A stretch of 64,000 bases of DNA from Lutimaribacter degradans (GCF_023703375.1 NZ_JAMQGO010000005.1:124001-188000); one strand, 5' to 3'. Shown: positions 49,296 through 58,979, counted from the stretch's first letter. Program-made: numbers and translations. Notes: generated from the letters alone by a model not told the origin.

Positions 49296-50717
49296 TCAGG
49301 TGCCGCAAAAGGTCTGCTTGACCTCTTCATGGGGTTCGGGCGGACGTTTCAGATCGGCATCGTCGACGTGGTCGTCAAACGGGTGCGACAGCGCCTCCAC
49401 CAGCCGTTCGAAGGGCGCGAAATCGCCCCGCGTGGCCGATTGTATCATCTGCTCGACCCGGTGATTGCGCGGTATGATCGCGGGGTTCGTGGCACGCATC
49501 AGCCCCTGCGGGTCATCTTCGCGGGCAATCCGGTCTTGCCAGCGCGTGGCCCATGCATCGAATCCGCTTGGGTCGGCGAACTGGTCACGCGCTGTGCCAT
49601 CGGCCAGCCCGCGGAACGTGTTGGTGAAATCTGCGCCATGATCCTGCATCAGTTTCAGCAGATCCTCGATCAGCGCGGTATCGCCGCCTTCGTGCGAGGC
49701 CAGCCCCAGCTTGCGGCGAAACCGCAAGCGGCGCTCGCCTTCGACGCGCGCCGGCATCGAGTGGATCATTTGCGTGAATTGCGTCACCGCCGCGTCCTGG
49801 TCGGGCATCAGGGGGACCAGCGCCGAGGCGAGTTGCGCCAGGTTCCAGGCGATGATCTGGCCCTGTTGATCATAGGCGTAGCGCCCGTAACGGTCGATCG
49901 AGGAATAGACCGTGACCGGGTGATAGGCATCCATGAAGGCGGCCGGACCATAGTCGATCGTTTCGCCCGACAGCGTGGTGTTGTCGGTGTTCATCACGCC
50001 GTGGATGAACCCCGCCGCCAGCCAGTCGGCCACCAGCGCGGCCTGACGGTCGATCACCGCGTCCAGCATCTCGGCCGGGTCGGCGGCGTCGGGGTAATGG
50101 CGGTCACGGGTGTAGTTGAACAGCGCCTCAAGTGCCTCGAGATCGCGGCGCGCGGCGAAAAACTCGAAGGTGCCCACCCGGATATGGCTGGCCGCGACAC
50201 GCGTCAGCACCGCGCCGGGCAGCGCGCCCTGTTCGCGGTAGACCGGATCGCCCGTGGCCACCGCGGCCAGTGCACGCGTCGTGGGGATGCCCATCGCGTG
50301 CATTGCCTCGGACAGCACGTATTCGCGCAAGACAGGCCCCAGCCAGGCGCGCCCGTCGCCCATGCGGGAATAGGGTGTGCGCCCCGACCCCTTGAGCGCG
50401 ATGTCGCGGCGGTGGCCCGCGCGGTCGACGACCTCGCCCAGCAGAACGGCGCGGCCATCGCCCAGTTGCGGGGAGAAACCGCCGAACTGGTGCCCGGCAT
50501 AGGCCTGCGCCAGGGGCATCGCGCCCTCGGGCGTTTCGTTGCCTGAAAAGATGCGGGCCAGCATGTCGGGGTCGCCGTCGTCAATGCCCAGTTCATCGGC
50601 CAGCGCGTGGTTGAAGCGGATCAGCCGCGGGGTTCCCACGGGCTCAGGCGCCTGCAAGGTGAAGAACCGCTGCGGCAGGGTTGCGTAGGAGTTGTCGAAA
50701 GGCAGGTGCAATGTCAT
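49296..50717 (-). CDS. SelO-type protein adenylyltransferase (YdiU)
   Basis: A 473-residue pseudokinase that AMPylates proteins. Family landmarks are [93 protein letters not shown] and [12 protein letters not shown]. The single cysteine is antepenultimate (FCGT at the end), where animal SelO has selenocysteine and E. coli SelO a redox Cys. The start is taken at [11 protein letters not shown]. It converges with lpxB. Confidence 0.94.
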   Translation of the reverse strand: MTLHLPFDNSYATLPQRFFTLQAPEPVGTPRLIRFNHALADELGIDDGDPDMLARIFSGNETPEGAMPLAQAYAGHQFGGFSPQLGDGRAVLLGEVVDRAGHRRDIALKGSGRTPYSRMGDGRAWLGPVLREYVLSEAMHAMGIPTTRALAAVATGDPVYREQGALPGAVLTRVAASHIRVGTFEFFAARRDLEALEALFNYTRDRHYPDAADPAEMLDAVIDRQAALVADWLAAGFIHGVMNTDNTTLSGETIDYGPAAFMDAYHPVTVYSSIDRYGRYAYDQQGQIIAWNLAQLASALVPLMPDQDAAVTQFTQMIHSMPARVEGERRLRFRRKLGLASHEGGDTALIEDLLKLMQDHGADFTNTFRGLADGTARDQFADPSGFDAWATRWQDRIAREDDPQGLMRATNPAIIPRNHRVEQMIQSATRGDFAPFERLVEALSHPFDDHVDDADLKRPPEPHEEVKQTFCGT

Positions 50718-50758
50718 GATACAAAGATAACCCTGATACGCATCTTTACCAAGCCCCC

Positions 50759-51208
50759 TCAGCGCAGAACGCGGGTCATCAGGCTGGATTTCTCGCGCAG
50801 GCGAAAGCCCGCGCGGGCATAAAGCTTTTGCGCGCGCTCGTTGTCGCGGCCCACCTCCAGCGACAAGCCGCACAGCCCGTGTTGCGCCAGCGCGGGCATC
50901 AGGCCCAGCAGCACCTCCATCCCCATGCCGCGGCCACGCACGGGCGGGCGTATCCAGAATTCGTCGATCACCCCGTCGATGCCGCCCAGCTTGACCGAGT
51001 AGCCGAAGGAAATGACGATATAGCCCACCGGGCTGCGGCGCGGCCCGATCAGATAGGCCACGCCCAGCGGCGTGCCATCCAACAACGGCGTCAGCGCGGC
51101 GGTGCGCTGCGCCTCGTCGCTGTCGATCCCTTCCTCGGCATGATTGGCCGTGACCATGGGCAACAGGCGCGGCAAGTCGTCGGGCGTGGCGATGTGCAGC
51201 GATGTCAC
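50759..51208 (-). CDS. GNAT family N-acetyltransferase
   Basis: A 149-residue acetyltransferase: [27 protein letters not shown] is the motif A/acetyl-CoA loop and [24 protein letters not shown] motif B. The GTG start at 51208 overlaps the stop of the nucleoside hydrolase gene (GTGA), indicating coupling; an upstream ATG would lie inside that gene. Substrate unknown. Confidence 0.87.
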   Translation of the reverse strand: MTSLHIATPDDLPRLLPMVTANHAEEGIDSDEAQRTAALTPLLDGTPLGVAYLIGPRRSPVGYIVISFGYSVKLGGIDGVIDEFWIRPPVRGRGMGMEVLLGLMPALAQHGLCGLSLEVGRDNERAQKLYARAGFRLREKSSLMTRVLR

Positions 51209-52146
51209 AGGCGGGCCAGCCTTTCGGTCAAAAGCGTGAAGAAGCCCGTGGCGTCGATATCGCCCATGAACATCGCATTGGGCGCTCGGCCCGAAACGCC
51301 CCACCAATCGGCCACTGTCATGCCCATTGTCAGGTCGGACTGCGTTTCGATTTCCACGTTGACGTGGCGCCCGGTGAACAGGTCGGGCCGGATCAGGTAG
51401 GCGGTGACACACGGGTCATGCAGCGGCGCGCCGACCGAGCCATATTTTTCCTTGTCGAACCGTTCGAAGAAGTCGGTCATCTGCGCCACGGCCACGCCCA
51501 CGGGGGTGCCAAGGGCGCGGAACGCCTCGTTTCTTGGCGCGGTGACAAGGGCCTTGTGGGTAACATCGAGCGGCATCACCACCAGCGGCGCGCCCGATTT
51601 GAACACGATGCGCGCGGCCTGCGGATCGACATAGATGTTGAACTCGGCCGCGGGGGTGATGTTGCCGACCTCGAAATAGGCCCCTCCCATCAGAACGATT
51701 TCGGCCACCCGCGGCACGATGTCGGGCGCCTTTTCAAAGGCCATGGCAATATTCGTCAACGGCCCCAAGGGGCACAGGGTGACGGTGCCCTCGGGCTCGC
51801 TACGCAGCGTGTCGATGATGAAATCCACCGCGTGAGCCTTTTGCAGGGGCATCGCGGGCGGGGGCAGATCGGGGCCGTCGAGCCCGGTCTTGCCGTGCAC
51901 ATGCTCGGCCGTCACCAGATCACGGCCCAGGGGGCGGTCGCAACCGGCGTAAACCGCGATATCGGTGCGCCCGGCCAGTTCGCACACCATCCGGGCGTTG
52001 CGCGCCGTCAACTCAAGCGGCACGTTGCCCGCCACGGCCGTGATGCCCAGCACCTCGAGATCGTCCGGGCTGGCCAGCGCCAGCAAAATGGCAACGGCGT
52101 CGTCCTGTCCGGGATCGGTGTCGATGATGATCTTCCTGGGTAGCAT
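51205..52146 (-). CDS. Inosine-uridine-preferring nucleoside hydrolase
   Basis: Hydrolyses nucleosides to base and ribose. The 313 residues carry the Ca2+ and ribose-binding signature [54 protein letters not shown] and [11 protein letters not shown]. The start [13 protein letters not shown] matches family. It is in one operon with the GNAT gene and is divergent from the sulfotransferase-like gene. Confidence 0.94.
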   Translation of the reverse strand: MLPRKIIIDTDPGQDDAVAILLALASPDDLEVLGITAVAGNVPLELTARNARMVCELAGRTDIAVYAGCDRPLGRDLVTAEHVHGKTGLDGPDLPPPAMPLQKAHAVDFIIDTLRSEPEGTVTLCPLGPLTNIAMAFEKAPDIVPRVAEIVLMGGAYFEVGNITPAAEFNIYVDPQAARIVFKSGAPLVVMPLDVTHKALVTAPRNEAFRALGTPVGVAVAQMTDFFERFDKEKYGSVGAPLHDPCVTAYLIRPDLFTGRHVNVEIETQSDLTMGMTVADWWGVSGRAPNAMFMGDIDATGFFTLLTERLARL

Positions 52147-52269
52147 GGCGGCCTCGTATTGCGTTTGGGGGACAGTGGCAACCAAGCTGCACATTGTCCA
52201 TGACCGCGCATTGCGCAGGCGCGCGTTTCCGCCCATTCTGCCACGAAAGATCACGGGGGGAGAGGGCAT

Positions 52270-53166
52270 TTGGCAGAGCCGGTTCAGGTATATTTGCACG
52301 CAGGCGCGCACCGCACCGGAACCAGTAGTTTCCAGATGTGCCTTGATGTGAACCGGGCTGCGCTGACTGGCGCGGGGTATGACCTGGCCTATCCCGGGCG
52401 CGACGGCATTCCCGGTGGCAAGCTCAAGATGAAACTGCCCAGCCCCCGCCACGGGTTGCGAAAGGCCAAGGGGTTTGCCGGCCCGGCCCGCGACGAGATC
52501 GACAGGCACCGCGATGGTCGGCCAGGGCTGATCCTGTCGGAAGAGAACATCCCCGGCCGGATGCTGCATTTCACGCAAGGCAAGTTCTACCCCGCCAAGG
52601 AGATTCGTGCGCGGGTGCTGGCGCAGGCGTTGCCGGGGCCGGTGGCACATCTGCTTTACGTAGTGCGCCCCTACGATCAGCTTTTCGTATCGGCCTATCG
52701 CAAGCGGGCCGAGGATATCCCGGTTGAGCCGTTTGACGAGGTGGTCCCCGGCCTGATGCAGGTGGATGAAGGCTGGCCCGAACTTATCGCCACGTTCCAG
52801 GCCCATCTGGCGCCTGCCAAGTTGACGGTCGTGACCTATCGCGCGCGCGGGTCCAGCCGCGATTTGCTGTCACGGCTGGTGCCCGACCTGGATGCCGATG
52901 CGCTGGCCGAGCCGGAGCGGCACCTGAACCTCAGCCCGACCGACGCCGCGTTACAAGATCTGCAGCGCCGTTATCACGCGGGCGAAACCCTGTCGAAAAG
53001 GCAGTTCAAAGAGATCATGGCCCGCCATGCCGACAGTCGCGGCAGCCTTGGGCTAGCCGAGTTTCCGGCCGCCGAAAAGGCCAGATTGGACGCCCGTTAT
53101 GCCGCCGACCTTGCGCGGCTGGCGCGGATGGATGGCGTGACGCTGGTCGATTCTGCGGGTGTTTAG
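52270..53166 (+). CDS. Sulfotransferase-like protein
   Basis: A 298-residue protein whose start VQVYLHAGAHRTGTSSFQMC resembles the PAPS-binding P-loop of sulfotransferases. A second conserved-looking segment is LLYVVRPYDQLFVSAYRKR, in the place of the 3'-phosphate-binding motif. The C-terminal half (LQRRYHAGETLSKRQFKE) is less characteristic. The start is TTG at 52270 with GGGGAGAGG upstream. The function is not certain; it is unrelated by position to the sulfotransferase at 18091. Confidence 0.65.
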   Translation: MAEPVQVYLHAGAHRTGTSSFQMCLDVNRAALTGAGYDLAYPGRDGIPGGKLKMKLPSPRHGLRKAKGFAGPARDEIDRHRDGRPGLILSEENIPGRMLHFTQGKFYPAKEIRARVLAQALPGPVAHLLYVVRPYDQLFVSAYRKRAEDIPVEPFDEVVPGLMQVDEGWPELIATFQAHLAPAKLTVVTYRARGSSRDLLSRLVPDLDADALAEPERHLNLSPTDAALQDLQRRYHAGETLSKRQFKEIMARHADSRGSLGLAEFPAAEKARLDARYAADLARLARMDGVTLVDSAGV

Positions 53167-53534
53167 CGATCATGCTTGGTGCCCCCGCGCCGGCGGTGGC
53201 GGGCTTTTGCCGGGGCGTGGGCTGTTTTGGCAAGGGCTTGCGCGGGCCGCGTTTTGGCCCTTGAGCGCGTATTGACATTACCGCCGGGTCGGAGTGCCGG
53301 GTTGCAACCTATCGTCGTGCAATGGAAATTGCGTGGTCGCGAATACGCCGCGCTGCGCCTCAAGGCGCCGCCACAGGCCGCAGCAGGTGCAAGGCGGGCA
53401 AGAATACGCCTTGGGATCGGTTGGATAATGCCGGTTAAGTCTTTGCCTTGGTTTGATTAATTCCTTCGCCAGCCCGAGGCTGCGTGGCGACGGTGGCAAA
53501 AACGCTGCCGTTCAAACCAATGATGGAGGACGAA
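53167..53534. other. 368-bp intergenic region before the EF-hand gene
   Basis: Contains a short stem CCCGC/GCGGG (53184-53203) followed by TTTT that may end the upstream gene. A TTGACA (53272-53277) has no good -10, and GATAAT (53424-53429) lies 110 bp before the EF-hand ATG without a good -35. AT content rises near 53445-53465. I see no convincing gene here. Confidence 0.4.
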
Positions 53535-53774
53535 ATGAAAAAGAGCGTACTTGTGATCTTGCCTGCCCTGATGACTGCCACGCCCGCATTTGCGCAAGCG
53601 GCGCTGGTGGATGCGGATGGGAACGGCACCTATTCCCATACCGAACTTACCGCGGCCTATCCCGAGGTGAGCGAGGACGATTTCGCCCAGATCGACGCCA
53701 ATGGCGATGGCGAGATCGACGAGGATGAACTGGCAATGGCCAAGGATGCCGGCATCCTTGGCAGCGAGGGCTGA
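53535..53774 (+). CDS. Small exported EF-hand calcium-binding protein
   Basis: A 79-residue protein: signal peptide MKKSVLVILPALMTATPAFA, then two EF-hand loops, DADGNGTYSHTE and DANGDGEIDEDE, with regular acidic ligands and a Gly at loop position 6. AGGAGG with good spacing precedes the ATG at 53535; an upstream in-frame start is not favoured. A periplasmic calcium-binding protein is likely; its partner is unknown. It converges with serS. Confidence 0.85.
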   Translation: MKKSVLVILPALMTATPAFAQAALVDADGNGTYSHTELTAAYPEVSEDDFAQIDANGDGEIDEDELAMAKDAGILGSEG

Positions 53775-53792
53775 GACCTCCATTCACGCAAC

Positions 53793-53825
53793 GAAAAGCG
53801 GCCCCCGGCTTGATGCGGGGGGCCG
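53793..53825 (-). terminator. Intrinsic terminator of serS
   Basis: CGGCCCCC (53799-53806) pairs with GGGGGCCG (53818-53825). On the minus strand the stem is followed by CTTTTCGTT. It lies 13 bp after the serS stop codon. Confidence 0.75.
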
Positions 53826-53837
53826 TGTTTGCGGGGG

Positions 53838-55130
53838 TCAGGCCAGCGTGCCGTCGGCTTGCAGCCGCGTCTTGCCGCGCAGGTAGGGATGCAGGGCCTG
53901 TGGCAACTCGACCGCGCCATCCTCTTGCTGGCCGTTTTCCAGCACGGCGATCAGCGCCCGGCCCACCGCCAGCCCCGAGCCGTTCAGCGTGTGCAGGAAT
54001 TCCGGCTTGCCGCCCTCGGCAGGCTTGAAGCGGGCGTTCATGCGCCGCGCCTGGAAGTCACCGCAAACGGAAACCGAACTGATCTCGCGATAGGTGTTCT
54101 GCCCGGGCAGCCAGACCTCGATATCGTGGGTCTTTTGCGCGCCGAACCCCATGTCGCCGGTGCACAGAACCACCGTGCGATAGGGCAGGCCCAATGCCTC
54201 CAGCACGCCCTCGGCGCAACGGGTCATGCGGTCATGTTCGTCAAGCGAGCGGTCGGGGTGCGTGACGCTGACCATCTCGACCTTTTCGAACTGGTGCTGG
54301 CGCAGCATGCCGGCGGTGTCCTTGCCCGCGCTGCCGGCCTCGGAGCGGAAGCACTGGGTATGGGCCACGTAGCGGCGGGGCAGGCTGGCCTCGTCGACCG
54401 TCAAACCATTGACGATGTTGGTCAAGGTGACCTCGGCGGTGGGCACCAGCCACCAGCCGTTCGTGGTTTGGTAACTGTCCTCGCCGAATTTCGGCAGTTG
54501 CCCGGTGCCCTGCATCATCTCGTCACGCACCAGAACAGGGGTCCATGTTTCGGAAAGACCGTTGTTTTCAACGTGATGGTCCAGCATGAACTGCGCAAGG
54601 GCCCGGTGGATGCGCGCCACGCCGCCCGTCAGCACGACAAAGCGCGAGCCGGACAGTTTCGCCGCCGTCTCGAAATCCATGCCGGGCACGACGCCGTCGA
54701 TCTCGAAATGCTCTTTCGGGGCAAACGCGAATTCGCGGGGGGTGCCCCAGCGGCGGATTTCCACGTTGTCCGCTTCATCCTCGCCCTCGGGCACGTCCGA
54801 AAGCGGGGTGTTGGGCAGGGTCATCAGCACATCGGTCAATTGCGCGTCAAGCGCCTTGGCCTCGGCCTGCATGCGCGCCACTTCGGCCTTTTTCTCGGCC
54901 ACCAATGCGCGCAAGCGTTCAAACTCGGCCTCGTCGCCGCTTGCCTTGGCGGCGCCCACTTCCTTGCTGGCGCGTTTCTGCTCGGCCTGAGCGGTTTCTG
55001 CCGCGTGGATCACCGAACGGCGCTTTTCATCCAGTTCCAAAACCCTGGCCGACGCAGCCTCGGCCCCGCGACGGGCAAGTGCGGCATCGAGGGCGGCCGG
55101 GTTTTCGCGGATCGCGCGGATATCATGCAT
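53838..55130 (-). CDS. serS: Seryl-tRNA synthetase
   Basis: Charges tRNA-Ser. The 430 residues open with [20 protein letters not shown], then the long antiparallel coiled-coil arm (about 35-100, charged Glu/Lys/Ala-rich) that reads the long variable arm of tRNA-Ser, and class II motifs 2 and 3 ([30 protein letters not shown] and [19 protein letters not shown]). It is divergent from yajC and terminated by a hairpin. Confidence 0.97.
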   Translation of the reverse strand: MHDIRAIRENPAALDAALARRGAEAASARVLELDEKRRSVIHAAETAQAEQKRASKEVGAAKASGDEAEFERLRALVAEKKAEVARMQAEAKALDAQLTDVLMTLPNTPLSDVPEGEDEADNVEIRRWGTPREFAFAPKEHFEIDGVVPGMDFETAAKLSGSRFVVLTGGVARIHRALAQFMLDHHVENNGLSETWTPVLVRDEMMQGTGQLPKFGEDSYQTTNGWWLVPTAEVTLTNIVNGLTVDEASLPRRYVAHTQCFRSEAGSAGKDTAGMLRQHQFEKVEMVSVTHPDRSLDEHDRMTRCAEGVLEALGLPYRTVVLCTGDMGFGAQKTHDIEVWLPGQNTYREISSVSVCGDFQARRMNARFKPAEGGKPEFLHTLNGSGLAVGRALIAVLENGQQEDGAVELPQALHPYLRGKTRLQADGTLA

Positions 55131-55437
55131 GGCTGTGCTTCCCTGAAACTGGATATTGGCGCGCCCCTATTGCCCGAAAACCGGGGGCGGGAAAAGGGGG
55201 ATCGGGTTGGATGCGCCGGTAACACGCATCTGACGCGGGAATGCTTTGCGGGCGGTCGGTTGCGGGGGCGGCAAATGCCAGATGATCAGCCGCGCCAATG
55301 GCGCCCGGGCGCGGCGCTTTGCGCTTTGTCCGGTCCGCGGCCCGGTTCGTCTTGCAAAAGCCCTTTTGCGCACATAGGTTCCGCCCAATTCTCGCCTCGG
55401 TTTCGGGGCGATCCCATTTGCAGACAAGGACACCCCG
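55131..55437. other. 307-bp divergent intergenic region, serS/yajC
   Basis: Very G+C-rich. The only feature I can support is the putative yajC promoter with an internal dyad (55352-55380). I do not see a leader peptide, riboswitch or coding frame with support. Confidence 0.4.
55352..55380 (+). promoter_or_regulatory. Putative yajC-secDF promoter with internal palindrome
   Basis: TTGCAA (55352-55357), 17 bp, TAGGTT (55375-55380). A perfect dyad GCAAAAG-CC-CTTTTGC (55354-55369) occupies the spacer and part of the -35, a position suited to repression. Start codon 58 bp downstream. Confidence 0.4.
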
Positions 55438-55722
55438 ATGGAAGGCTTTGCCCAGTTCGTGCCGCTTATCCTGATCTTCGCGATCATGTATTTCCTGCTG
55501 ATCCGCCCACAGCAGAAGAAGTTGAAAGACCATCAGAAGATGGTCGAGGCCCTGCGCCGCGGCGACCAGGTGGTAACCCAGGGCGGGCTGATCGGCAAGG
55601 TCAGCAAGGTCAAGGAAGACAACGAGATCGAGGTGGAACTGTCCGAGGGCGTGCGCGTGCGCGTTGTCAAGTCGACCATCGCGCAGGTTTTGAACAAGAC
55701 CGAGCCGACCGAGGCCACGTAA
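55438..55722 (+). CDS. yajC: Preprotein translocase subunit YajC
   Basis: A 94-residue single-pass inner-membrane protein: helix FAQFVPLILIFAIMYFLLIRPQQKKLKDHQKMV, followed by a cytoplasmic part with LRRGDQVVTQGGLIGKVSKV, the family signature. YajC associates with SecDF and SecYEG. It starts the yajC-secD-secF-Mth938 string. Confidence 0.95.
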   Translation: MEGFAQFVPLILIFAIMYFLLIRPQQKKLKDHQKMVEALRRGDQVVTQGGLIGKVSKVKEDNEIEVELSEGVRVRVVKSTIAQVLNKTEPTEAT

Positions 55723-55766
55723 ACCGCCCCCGCGCCGGGCCGCGGCGCCAGTAACAAGGCAGGATC

Positions 55767-57431
55767 ATGCTACAGATCGATCTATGGAAGCGGGTGGTGA
55801 TCTGGGCGCTGGTGGCGCTGGGTCTTCTGTTGGCGATGCCCAACGCTTTCTACACGCGCGTCGAAACATCGAATGACGCGCGCGCCGCGCTCGAGGCGGG
55901 CGGCACGGCCGACGGGCTGGAAGATCAGGCCGGCCTTTGGCCCGATTTCCTGCCCTCGGGGCTGGTAAATCTTGGTCTTGATCTGCGCGGCGGTGCGCAT
56001 CTGCTGGCCGAGGTTCAGGTTGCCGATGTCTACGAGTCGCGGATCAAGGCGATGTGGCCCGAGGTTCTGGCGCTGTTGCGTGAAGAGCGGGCGCGGATCG
56101 GCACGTTCCGCTTGCAGGATAGCGCGCCCGAAGAGCTGCGTATCCGCCTGAACGAAAAACCCGACATGGCCAGCGAAGCGGCGTCGCTGGTGCGCGGGCT
56201 GGCGCGGCCCGTGAACAGCGTGGCGGCCGCCGGATCAAGTGATATCGAGGTATCGGTCGAGGGCGCGGAGGTGGTCATCCGCCTGTCAGACGCCGAGCGG
56301 CTGGCGATGGATCAGCGCACGGTTGCGCAGGCGCTTGAGATCATCCGCCGCCGTATCGACGAGGTAGGCACGCGCGAACCCACGATCCAGCGCCAGGGCA
56401 CCGACCGTATCCTGATCCAGGTGCCCGGCATCGGCAGCGCGGCCGAGCTCAAGGAAATCATCGGCACTACGGCGCAACTGACATTCCAGCCGGTGGTCAC
56501 ACGCACCACGAAAGGTGACATGCCGCCGGGCCCGGGCAACGAACTTCTGCCCAGCCTTGACGAGGAGGGCGTGTTCTACGTGGTCGAACAGGCGGCGGTC
56601 GTGACCGGCGAAGAGCTGGTCGACGCGCAGCCCAGTTTCGACCAGAACGGCAGCCCCGCCGTCAATTTCCGTTTCGACCCAACCGGCGCGCGGCGTTTCG
56701 GCGACTACACGGCAGAGAATATCGGTAGCCCCTTTGCCATCGTCCTGGACAATGAGGTGATCAGCGCGCCCGTCATCCAAAGCCATATTCCGGGCGGGTC
56801 GGGCATCATCACCGGCAACTTCACGGTTGACGAGTCGACGAACCTGGCCGTTCTGTTGCGCGCGGGAGCCCTGCCCGCGGGGCTGGAGTTCCTGGAAGAA
56901 CGCACGATCGGGCCAGAGCTTGGCGCCGACAGCATCGAGGCAGGCAAGATGGCCAGCATCGTTGCGGGGATCGCGGTGCTTGTGTTCATGTTCCTCAGCT
57001 ATGGCCTGTTCGGCGTGTTTGCCAATGTCGCGCTGATAGTGAACGTGGGGCTGATCTTTGGCTTGCTCAGCCTGATCGGGGCCACGCTGACCCTGCCGGG
57101 CATCGCGGGGATCGTGTTGACCATCGGCATGGCGGTCGATGCCAACGTGCTGGTGTTCGAGCGGATCCGCGAAGAGACGAAAACCGCGCGCGGCCCGGCG
57201 CGGGCGATCGAGCTGGGTTACGAAAAGGCGATGAGCGCCATCGTCGACGCCAATATTACCACCTTCATCACGGCGGTGATCCTATACGTCATGGGCTCGG
57301 GCCCGGTGCGCGGCTTTGCCATCACGCTGGGCCTGGGCATCATCACTTCGGTCTTTACCGCCTTCTTTGTCACCCGGTTGCTGGTCGCCATGTGGTTCGA
57401 GCGCCGCCGCCCCAAAACGTTGGAGGTGTGA
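55767..57431 (+). CDS. secD: Protein translocase subunit SecD
   Basis: A 554-residue inner-membrane RND-type protein that uses the proton gradient to pull translocated proteins through. It has an N-terminal helix, the large periplasmic P1 domain (NLGLDLRGGAHLLAEV, RRRIDEVGTREPTIQRQG) and a six-helix core at the C-terminus (ISAPVIQSHIPGGSGIITG, MAVDANVLVFERIREE). The signature DLRGGAHL is clear. It is followed after 1 bp by secF. Confidence 0.96.
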   Translation: MLQIDLWKRVVIWALVALGLLLAMPNAFYTRVETSNDARAALEAGGTADGLEDQAGLWPDFLPSGLVNLGLDLRGGAHLLAEVQVADVYESRIKAMWPEVLALLREERARIGTFRLQDSAPEELRIRLNEKPDMASEAASLVRGLARPVNSVAAAGSSDIEVSVEGAEVVIRLSDAERLAMDQRTVAQALEIIRRRIDEVGTREPTIQRQGTDRILIQVPGIGSAAELKEIIGTTAQLTFQPVVTRTTKGDMPPGPGNELLPSLDEEGVFYVVEQAAVVTGEELVDAQPSFDQNGSPAVNFRFDPTGARRFGDYTAENIGSPFAIVLDNEVISAPVIQSHIPGGSGIITGNFTVDESTNLAVLLRAGALPAGLEFLEERTIGPELGADSIEAGKMASIVAGIAVLVFMFLSYGLFGVFANVALIVNVGLIFGLLSLIGATLTLPGIAGIVLTIGMAVDANVLVFERIREETKTARGPARAIELGYEKAMSAIVDANITTFITAVILYVMGSGPVRGFAITLGLGIITSVFTAFFVTRLLVAMWFERRRPKTLEV

Positions 57432-57432
57432 G

Positions 57433-58401
57433 ATGCGCCTGAGATTTGTTCCCGACGACCTCAAGTGGGATTTTTTCGGCCGCTCGAAACTGTGGCTTGG
57501 GATATCGGCTGTCATGGTGGTTGTCGCCCTTGCCTCGTTCTTCCTGCAGGGCTTGAACTACGGCATCGATTTCCGGGGCGGCACGACAATTCGTACCGAA
57601 ACCCCGTCGCCGGTGGATGTGGGAGCCTATCGCGGCGCGGTCGATCCGCTGGGCCTGGGAGATATCACCATAACCGAAGTGTTCGACCCGTCCTTTGATG
57701 ACGATCAGAACGTGGCGATGATCCGTATCCAGGCGCAAGAGGGGCAGGAGTCTGTCACGCCCGAAGTGATCGAGCGGGTCCGCCAGGCGTTGCAGACCGT
57801 GGCCCCTGAGATCCGGTTCGTCAGTGTCGAATCCGTTGGCCCCAAGGTCTCGGGTGAGCTGATCCAGACCGCGATCATCGCGGTGGCGCTCGCCATCGGG
57901 GCGGTGCTGGTCTACATCTGGCTGCGCTTTGAATGGCAGTTCGCCCTGGGGGCCGTGGCGGCGCTGGTCCACGACGTGGTGCTGACAATCGGCATTTTCT
58001 CCGAGCTTCAGATACGGTTTGACCTGGCCATTATTGCCGCCTTGCTGACGATCGTGGGCTACTCGCTCAACGACACGGTGGTCGTGTTCGACCGGGTTCG
58101 GGAAAACCTGCGCAAGTACAAGAAGGCCGAGCTTAAAGAGGTTCTGAATATCTCGATCAACGAAACGCTCAGCCGGACCGTCATGACCTCTGTTACAACG
58201 CTGATCGCGCTTTTGGCGCTGTTCGTGCTGGGCGGCGACGTGATCCGCGGGTTCGTCTTCGCGATGATCTGGGGTGTGATCGTGGGCACCTACAGCTCGA
58301 TCTTCGTGGCGTCGGCGTTGCTTTTGCGGCTTGGGGTGAAACGCGATTGGTCGAAACCCGACAACAATGCCGGAACGCAATACGCCAACATAGATGCCTG
58401 A
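57433..58401 (+). CDS. secF: Protein translocase subunit SecF
   Basis: A 322-residue partner of SecD. N-terminal helix then the SecF signature NYGIDFRGGTTIRTE, periplasmic domain, and a five-helix core with GYSLNDTVVVFDRVRENLRK and SINETLSRTVMTSVTTL. The ATG at 57433 is 1 bp after the secD stop, so the two are translationally linked. Confidence 0.96.
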   Translation: MRLRFVPDDLKWDFFGRSKLWLGISAVMVVVALASFFLQGLNYGIDFRGGTTIRTETPSPVDVGAYRGAVDPLGLGDITITEVFDPSFDDDQNVAMIRIQAQEGQESVTPEVIERVRQALQTVAPEIRFVSVESVGPKVSGELIQTAIIAVALAIGAVLVYIWLRFEWQFALGAVAALVHDVVLTIGIFSELQIRFDLAIIAALLTIVGYSLNDTVVVFDRVRENLRKYKKAELKEVLNISINETLSRTVMTSVTTLIALLALFVLGGDVIRGFVFAMIWGVIVGTYSSIFVASALLLRLGVKRDWSKPDNNAGTQYANIDA

Positions 58402-58484
58402 TGCCTCGGCGCAGGCTTCCCGAAACCGGGGGCCTGTGGCTGGCCTTGCGGGTGCTTGATCCCGGCCATGCCCCTATTACCTTG

Positions 58485-58520
58485 GGGTCCAGGTACACGA
58501 TCACCTTCACCGCTGGACCC
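58485..58520 (+). repeat. Inverted repeat between secF and the Mth938-like gene
   Basis: GGGTCCAG (58485-58492) and CTGGACCC (58513-58520) form a perfect 8-bp stem around a 20-nt loop, with no T-run. It could stabilise the secDF mRNA 3' end or modulate the next gene. Confidence 0.5.
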
Positions 58521-58549
58521 AGCGGGCCTGACAATACGGGGTTCTTGCC

Positions 58550-58903
58550 ATGGAGATGAACGAAATCCGCTATGACAGCGCCGTGCCGGTCGATGGGTAC
58601 GGCCCGGGCTTTTTTCGCGTCGACGGCGCGCTGATCGAAGGCGCGATGATCGCGACTGGAGAACGCGCCGTAGGCTGGGCCGGGCTGGACGACCCCGCGC
58701 CGCTCGAGGCGCTGGCCGGCGAGGTCGATGTGGTGTTTCTGGGCATGGGCGCCGAAATTGCCCACGCGCCGCGTGCCCTGCGCGACCGCCTGGAAGAAAT
58801 GGGCTTGGGCGTCGAGGTGATGTCGTCACCCGCCGCCTGCCGCAGCTACAACGTGCTTTTGGCCGAGGGGCGGCGCGTTGCCTTGGCGGTGTTGCCGGTC
58901 TGA
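58550..58903 (+). CDS. Mth938-like domain protein (DUF498)
   Basis: A 117-residue protein of the Mth938/NDUFAF3-like family, commonly encoded right after secDF in alphaproteobacteria. Segments: YGPGFFRVDGALIEGAMIA, VDVVFLGMGAEIAHAPRALRDRLEEMGLGVEVMSSPAACRSYNVLLAEGRRVALAVLPV. In mitochondria the relative helps assemble respiratory complex I; the bacterial role is not established. Confidence 0.9.
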   Translation: MEMNEIRYDSAVPVDGYGPGFFRVDGALIEGAMIATGERAVGWAGLDDPAPLEALAGEVDVVFLGMGAEIAHAPRALRDRLEEMGLGVEVMSSPAACRSYNVLLAEGRRVALAVLPV

Positions 58904-58928
58904 CGGGGAATCGCCCAGCCCCTGATTT

Positions 58929-58979
58929 TGTGCGATTTTTCGCACAAATCTCGTGACAAGCTGTGTGGTTTTCCGCACG
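58929..58979. promoter_or_regulatory. Pair of related dyad sites upstream of the TRAP operon
   Basis: Site 1 TGTGCGATTTTTCGCACA (58929-58946) is a perfect 6-bp dyad, extended to 8 bp by TTTGTGCG/CGCACAAA. Site 2 TGTGTGGTTTTCCGCACG (58962-58979) matches it at 14 of 18 positions. The two sites start 33 bp apart, close to three helix turns. They lie about 190-240 bp upstream of dctP. Likely binding sites for a dimeric regulator not encoded in this window. Confidence 0.5.

Noticed and set aside
53176..53460. 94-codon frame MVPPRRRWRAFAG... before the EF-hand gene
   Set aside because: Composition is like that of a shadow frame (Arg/Ala/Pro-rich), no ribosome-binding site, no recognisable domain.
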